Assembly: GCA_017311315.1 (NCBI GenBank)
Contig: CM029631.1
Coordinates: 2,635,360 to 2,699,359 of the forward strand
Length of the DNA stretch: 64,000 nt
Reading direction: 5' to 3'
DNA from: Dendrocalamus latiflorus
Taxonomy: Eukaryota > Streptophyta > Magnoliopsida > Poales > Poaceae
Shown here in pieces: positions 60,186 through 64,000 of the stretch. Every line of letters begins with the position of its first letter. Position 1 is the stretch's first letter. The translations under genes and the position numbers were made by a program. Under the pieces are notes generated by a model that ran no database searches, was not told the DNA's origin, and saw only the letters and a program-made list of their open reading frames with translations.

Positions 60186-61460
60186 TTGATCTTGTCTGAA
60201 GCCCATTCGTCACAATTCTCAATTCACCCAGGAGGTACTAAGATGTACCAAGATTTGAAGAAGAAGTATTGGTGGAACCAGATGAAGAAGGAAGTGGCAG
60301 AGTATGTAGCTAAATGTGATGTCTGCCAGCAGATCAAGATAGACCACCAGAAACCATCGGGATTGTTGCAACCTTTGCCAATTCCCGAACGGAAGTGGGA
60401 TAGCATTGGAATGGATTTCATTACTGGACTTTCCAAAACTCGTGAGGGATATGATGCTATTTGGGTCATTGTCGATAGATTGACCAAAGTGGCTCATTTC
60501 CTCCCGATCAAGCAAACTTATGGGAAGGATAAACTTGCCGAGTTATACTTAACCAGAATTGTGACACTGCATGGAGTTCCGAAGAAGATTGTGTCAGATA
60601 GAGGAGCACAGTTTACGTTCAAGTTCTGGGAAAAGTTGCATGAAGCCATGGGCACCGATCTGAATTTCAGCTCAGCATATCATCCACAGACAGATGGACA
60701 AACAGAGAGAACCAATCAGATTCTAGAAGACATGTTGAGAGCTTGTGCGATAGTGTATGGAGCAACATGGAACACCTGCTTACCATTTGCTCAGTTCTCA
60801 TACAATAACAGCTATCAAGCCAGTATTCAAATGGCACCGTTTGAAGCACTCTATGGCAGGAAATGCAGGACTCCACTGAACTGGACAGAAACAGGAGAGC
60901 GACAACTCATTGGTCCCCAGATTGCTCAAGATGCAGAAGCACATGTTAGGATTGTCAGGGACAGACTGAAGATGGCACAAGACCGACAGAAGAACTATGC
61001 AGATAATCGCAGGAAAGATTTGAGTTTCGAAGTTGGAGATTATGTCTACATCAAAGTCACCCCATTCAAGATAGTCAAGAGATTTCAAGTCAAAGGCAAA
61101 TTAGCACCAAGATATGTGGGACCGTTTCAGATAATTGGAAGAGTTGGGGAAGTAGCTTACCAAGTGCAGCTTCCGCCCAACTTATCTAGAATTCACAATG
61201 TGTTCCACGTATTCCAGCTTCGGAAGTGTCTACGCCAGCCAACAGATGAAGTGCCACTGTCAGACATTGAATTGCAAGATGATTGCACATACGCTGAAGA
61301 ACCACTACAAATACTTGAAACGACAGAAAGGCAGCTCAGAAACAAGAACGTCAGGTTCTGCAGAGTACAGTGGAAGAATCATACACCTGAAGAGTCAACT
61401 TGGGAACGAGAGTCAGATTTCCAGCGAGATTTCCCCAACTTACTCCCTGGACCAAGTTAA
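60186..61460 (+). CDS. Integrase with chromodomain, open frame at the pol 3' end
   Basis: An uninterrupted 424-residue frame; the first Met is probably not a natural start, since integrase is normally cut from the pol polyprotein. The HHCC zinc finger is H7-H14-C44-C47. The DD35E catalytic triad is complete: D77 (SIGMDFITGL), D138 (IVSDRGAQFT) and E174 (QTDGQTERTNQ). A GPY/F-type module follows near residues 305-350 (KLAPRYVGPFQIIGRVGE). The last 50 residues form a chromodomain (NVRFCRVQWKNHTPEESTWE), thought to steer integration toward certain chromatin. Its intactness contrasts with the broken region upstream. Confidence 0.88.
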   Translation: MILSEAHSSQFSIHPGGTKMYQDLKKKYWWNQMKKEVAEYVAKCDVCQQIKIDHQKPSGLLQPLPIPERKWDSIGMDFITGLSKTREGYDAIWVIVDRLTKVAHFLPIKQTYGKDKLAELYLTRIVTLHGVPKKIVSDRGAQFTFKFWEKLHEAMGTDLNFSSAYHPQTDGQTERTNQILEDMLRACAIVYGATWNTCLPFAQFSYNNSYQASIQMAPFEALYGRKCRTPLNWTETGERQLIGPQIAQDAEAHVRIVRDRLKMAQDRQKNYADNRRKDLSFEVGDYVYIKVTPFKIVKRFQVKGKLAPRYVGPFQIIGRVGEVAYQVQLPPNLSRIHNVFHVFQLRKCLRQPTDEVPLSDIELQDDCTYAEEPLQILETTERQLRNKNVRFCRVQWKNHTPEESTWERESDFQRDFPNLLPGPS

Positions 61461-61481
61461 TCTCGGGGTCGAGATTCTTTT

Positions 61482-61489
61482 AAGGGGGG
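61482..61489 (+). promoter_or_regulatory. Polypurine tract
   Basis: AAGGGGGG followed by TAGGT just before the 3' LTR start at 61495, the primer for plus-strand DNA synthesis in LTR elements. Confidence 0.8.
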
Positions 61490-61494
61490 TAGGT

Positions 61495-64000
61495 TGAAAA
61501 GCCCTGGAAAAATTCAAAATAAATTTCTGTGCTTTTTTTTTTCTGCATTTTTGGGTGAATTTTGAAAACTTTCCTTTTCGGGAAAGTTTCGTCGGAAATG
61601 CGCTTTCCTTTCTCGGCCATTCCGCTTTCTCCACTTCTTTGGCGCCCCGCCTCCCTCCCCGCTTTCTCTTCTCCTGCACGCCCTGCGCCCGCGCCTCCCC
61701 GCTGGCGCCATCTCTCCTTCCGCTTTCCCCTCGCCTCAGCGCCTCCCCGAGCCCTCCCTCTGTTGGCGCCGCCCCAGCGTCCCGCCTTCGCCCCGCGCAC
61801 GCGCGCTAGCGCTGCGCGCCGCGCCGCGCCGTGCCCGCCTCCGCGCCGCCCCGGTCCTTCCCCGCGCCGCGCCGTCCCGACAGCCCCTGGGTCCGGAGGA
61901 GTGGCCGTCGTCGCTCCACGTCGCCCCGCGCAACTCCGGCCCCACCTGGCAGCGGCGGCTTCTCCCTCTCCCACGCGCGGACACGCCCCAACCCCGGCCG
62001 CAGCGCACCTGCTCCCGTCCGTCGCCATTAATGCGCTACAGCGCCGGCGTCACCCCTCCGGTCACCGCCCTACCCCGCGGAGGAGATGCCCCACCTGCCC
62101 CCATTCCCCTCCTGTCGCCCCAGAGCCCGCCGTGGCTTCCCCTCCACGCCTCGCCCCCCTCCCGTGCGGGTATAAATCTCCCCCGGCTTTCCCCCTCATT
62201 TCCTTTGCTTCCCGAGCTCCCCAAACACTCCCAATCCCCTCCTGCCACTCCAGAGAACACCCCAGAGCAGCCGATTGAGCTCCCGCCGCCCGTAGCTCCG
62301 CCACCGTCTTCCCCTGCGCCGGCGACCCCCTGGAGTCAATCTCCTGCTCCCCTCCTTCATTCTCCAATTTCTTGCACCCCGAGCTTCCCCTCAGCTCACT
62401 GACCCTCCTCATGCTCTTCCCTGGACAGGAGGACCTCCGAGGAGCCTTGACGCCGACGACCTCCGCCGCCCCAGCCGTGCTCCCGTGGCCAGCTCGCTCA
62501 GAAGCTCCCCAGCTCACGCCTCCGCCATCAATGTGAGCGCTTGGACCCCTTGATGGTGTAATCACGGCCGATTAAGCTTCCTCGCCGCCGGCAACCCTCT
62601 CCACCATGAAATCCCCGAACCACCCCCTTCTCCCTCCCTCTCTCCCCTTTGGTCCCCGCAAATGCTAACTACCCGAAATGGGTTCCCCACTGTCCCCTCT
62701 ACCCGCCGGTACCCTCGGTGACCGCCGACGAGCCCTCTAGCTCCCAGGCCGCCGTCGCCACCGTGACCCCGCCGCGCGGTCACTGTAGCGGCTGGAGGTG
62801 GAAGACGACGGACGTGGCCCCTCCTCCGCCATCGGATCCGCCCGTTGCCATTTAACTTCACCCGTTGGATCCTCCGTACCGGTTCGCCGCCCCCCTTGAA
62901 TCTCAGCCGTCTGATCTTCCCGCTTCCCCATCTCGACCGCTCGCCCCGTCGCGCTCCTCCGCCGTCCGCCCCGGGCCACGCGGCGGGCATCCGAGCCGCG
63001 TGGGCGCGCCCGCTCTGGGCCGCTTTCCCTCGGCCCGCTCCATCCCGCGCGCGCGCACGCGCGAACAGGCCGCGCTGGCCTTCGGCCGCGCGGGCCGCTT
63101 CCCCGGCCGGGCCGTACTGTGGCCATGGGCCGGCCCTTCACTGTTCATTTGATTTTTCCCCGGATTTTCTAATTTCCAATATTCCAGAAAACTCCAATAA
63201 ATCCTAGAAAATCACAGAAAATCCCAAAAATTCCCAAATTTCACCACTTTGCTCCAATTATTATTCCAAACCCTCTGGTGAAATCCATTTCCACAGATTC
63301 ATCCTAGAAAAATTCCTAAAATTCCATTTGGAGTGTTTATGAATTTTATTTCTTTTTAATTAGATTATTTTGCCTCGCTTGATTAGTCTCAAGCTGGATT
63401 TAATTTATTTTAATTGTTTGCGTTAGTATCGGAGATTCCGGAAGCTCAAGTGCAGTCGCAGGATCCAGGAGCTTCTACGTTCAAGCTAGCCGAGTTCGTC
63501 CCGACTAACGGCAAGTCGCAAGTCCTTGATCATGTTGAAATCCCATGCCATTTAAATTATGTTATTATGTTATTTGCATTGAGCTAATTCTGAAATGTTA
63601 ATTCGAAAGTAAAATAAAATGTTTAGAATGACATGTGATATAGTTAAACCCACCACCGACAAATGCCCGGTTAAATTGTTGCCATGCCTTTGTAACCCTA
63701 GAAATAATTATCTGTTAATCTAGATGATTGTAGGATATTATTATCATGCAAAGTGTTACACTAATAAGGTTGTGGCTGTGGGGCCAATAGAATTTGGAAA
63801 ACCCGACTCTAAGGTAGGGTGGTATGGGACACCGTATCTTAGAGCGGAGAGTGCCGGCGTGCACAAGGTAGGGTAAGGGGGAGTGGAAACCGCAAGGCGG
63901 TCCTCGCCAATCTTTTACCCTAGGTTTGGTGTAGGGTAAGGGTGAGTGGGAAACCGCAAGACGGTCTACGCCCACCGCTTACCTTAGGTTGGGTCGCGGG
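61495..64000 (+). repeat. 3' LTR, first 2506 bp (truncated by window end)
   Basis: Collinear with 52691-55197; the remaining roughly 1050 bp should lie just beyond the window. It carries the same TATAAAT box at 62171-62177. Confidence 0.92.

Larger units (their letters stand above)
52691..64000 (+). mobile_element. Ty3/gypsy chromovirus-type LTR retrotransposon (Tekay-like), 3' end beyond window
   Basis: Order: 5' LTR 52691-56246, primer binding site 56252-56263, gag 56806-58050, broken protease-RT-RNase H region to 60185, integrase with a C-terminal chromodomain 60186-61460, polypurine tract about 61482-61489, and the first 2506 bp of the 3' LTR from 61495. Long LTRs and a chromodomain fit the Tekay clade of plant chromoviruses; the clade call is by pattern. 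The right LTR end and target duplication are outside the window. Confidence 0.92.

Noticed and set aside
1..64000. CRISPR array, tRNA or rRNA genes
   Set aside because: No regularly spaced identical repeats with unique spacers exist and none would be expected in a plant nucleus. The only tRNA-like sequence noticed is the 12-base primer binding site, not a tRNA gene.

Overview
This is nuclear DNA from a grass, most likely a panicoid such as a relative of sorghum, sugarcane, millet or switchgrass. The case rests on spliced plant genes with GT-AG introns (neprosin/DUF239, DUF1639, DUF868, mitochondrial complex III subunit 7), a DUF1618-type pseudogene of a kind expanded in grasses, and a dense load of grass-type transposons: many small MITEs, PIF/Harbinger, hAT and CACTA elements, and a Tekay-like Ty3/gypsy retrotransposon. 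The species cannot be fixed from sequence alone.

Layout. 0.2-2.4 kb (+): a four-exon DUF1639 gene with a leader intron. 2.4-8.1 kb: intergenic with MITEs. 8.1-10.9 kb (-): a seven-exon neprosin-family protease gene. 10.9-17.9 kb: intergenic, rich in MITEs. 18.0-18.2 kb (-): a frameshifted fragment of an EBF-type F-box gene. 19.0-19.8 kb: a tandem-repeat region. 23.3-23.7 kb (-): a small gene for an uncharacterised hydrophobic/acidic protein. 24.4-28.0 kb: a non-autonomous CACTA element, a partial DUF1618 copy, a hAT element with a perfect 8-bp target duplication, and a second DUF1618-like pseudogene. 28.7-31.1 kb (-): a four-exon QCR7 gene. 31.7-32.0 kb (-): a possible small gene. 39.0-39.9 kb (-): a single-exon DUF868 gene. 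42.8-44.4 kb: a repetitive element with many GGTACTTCCG motifs. 45.56-48.33 kb: a PIF/Harbinger-like element that has captured pieces of a DHHC palmitoyltransferase gene. 52.69 kb to the window end: a chromodomain-type Ty3/gypsy element whose 3' LTR runs off the window.

The host genes are ordinary single-copy-type genes with no visible joint pathway. The most unusual biology is in the mobile DNA: a gene-capturing PIF element, a hAT insertion that splits a decaying gene duplication, and a retrotransposon with almost identical LTRs but a badly broken pol region, which suggests recent movement with enzymes supplied in trans. All calls come from reading the sequence; no database search was run.
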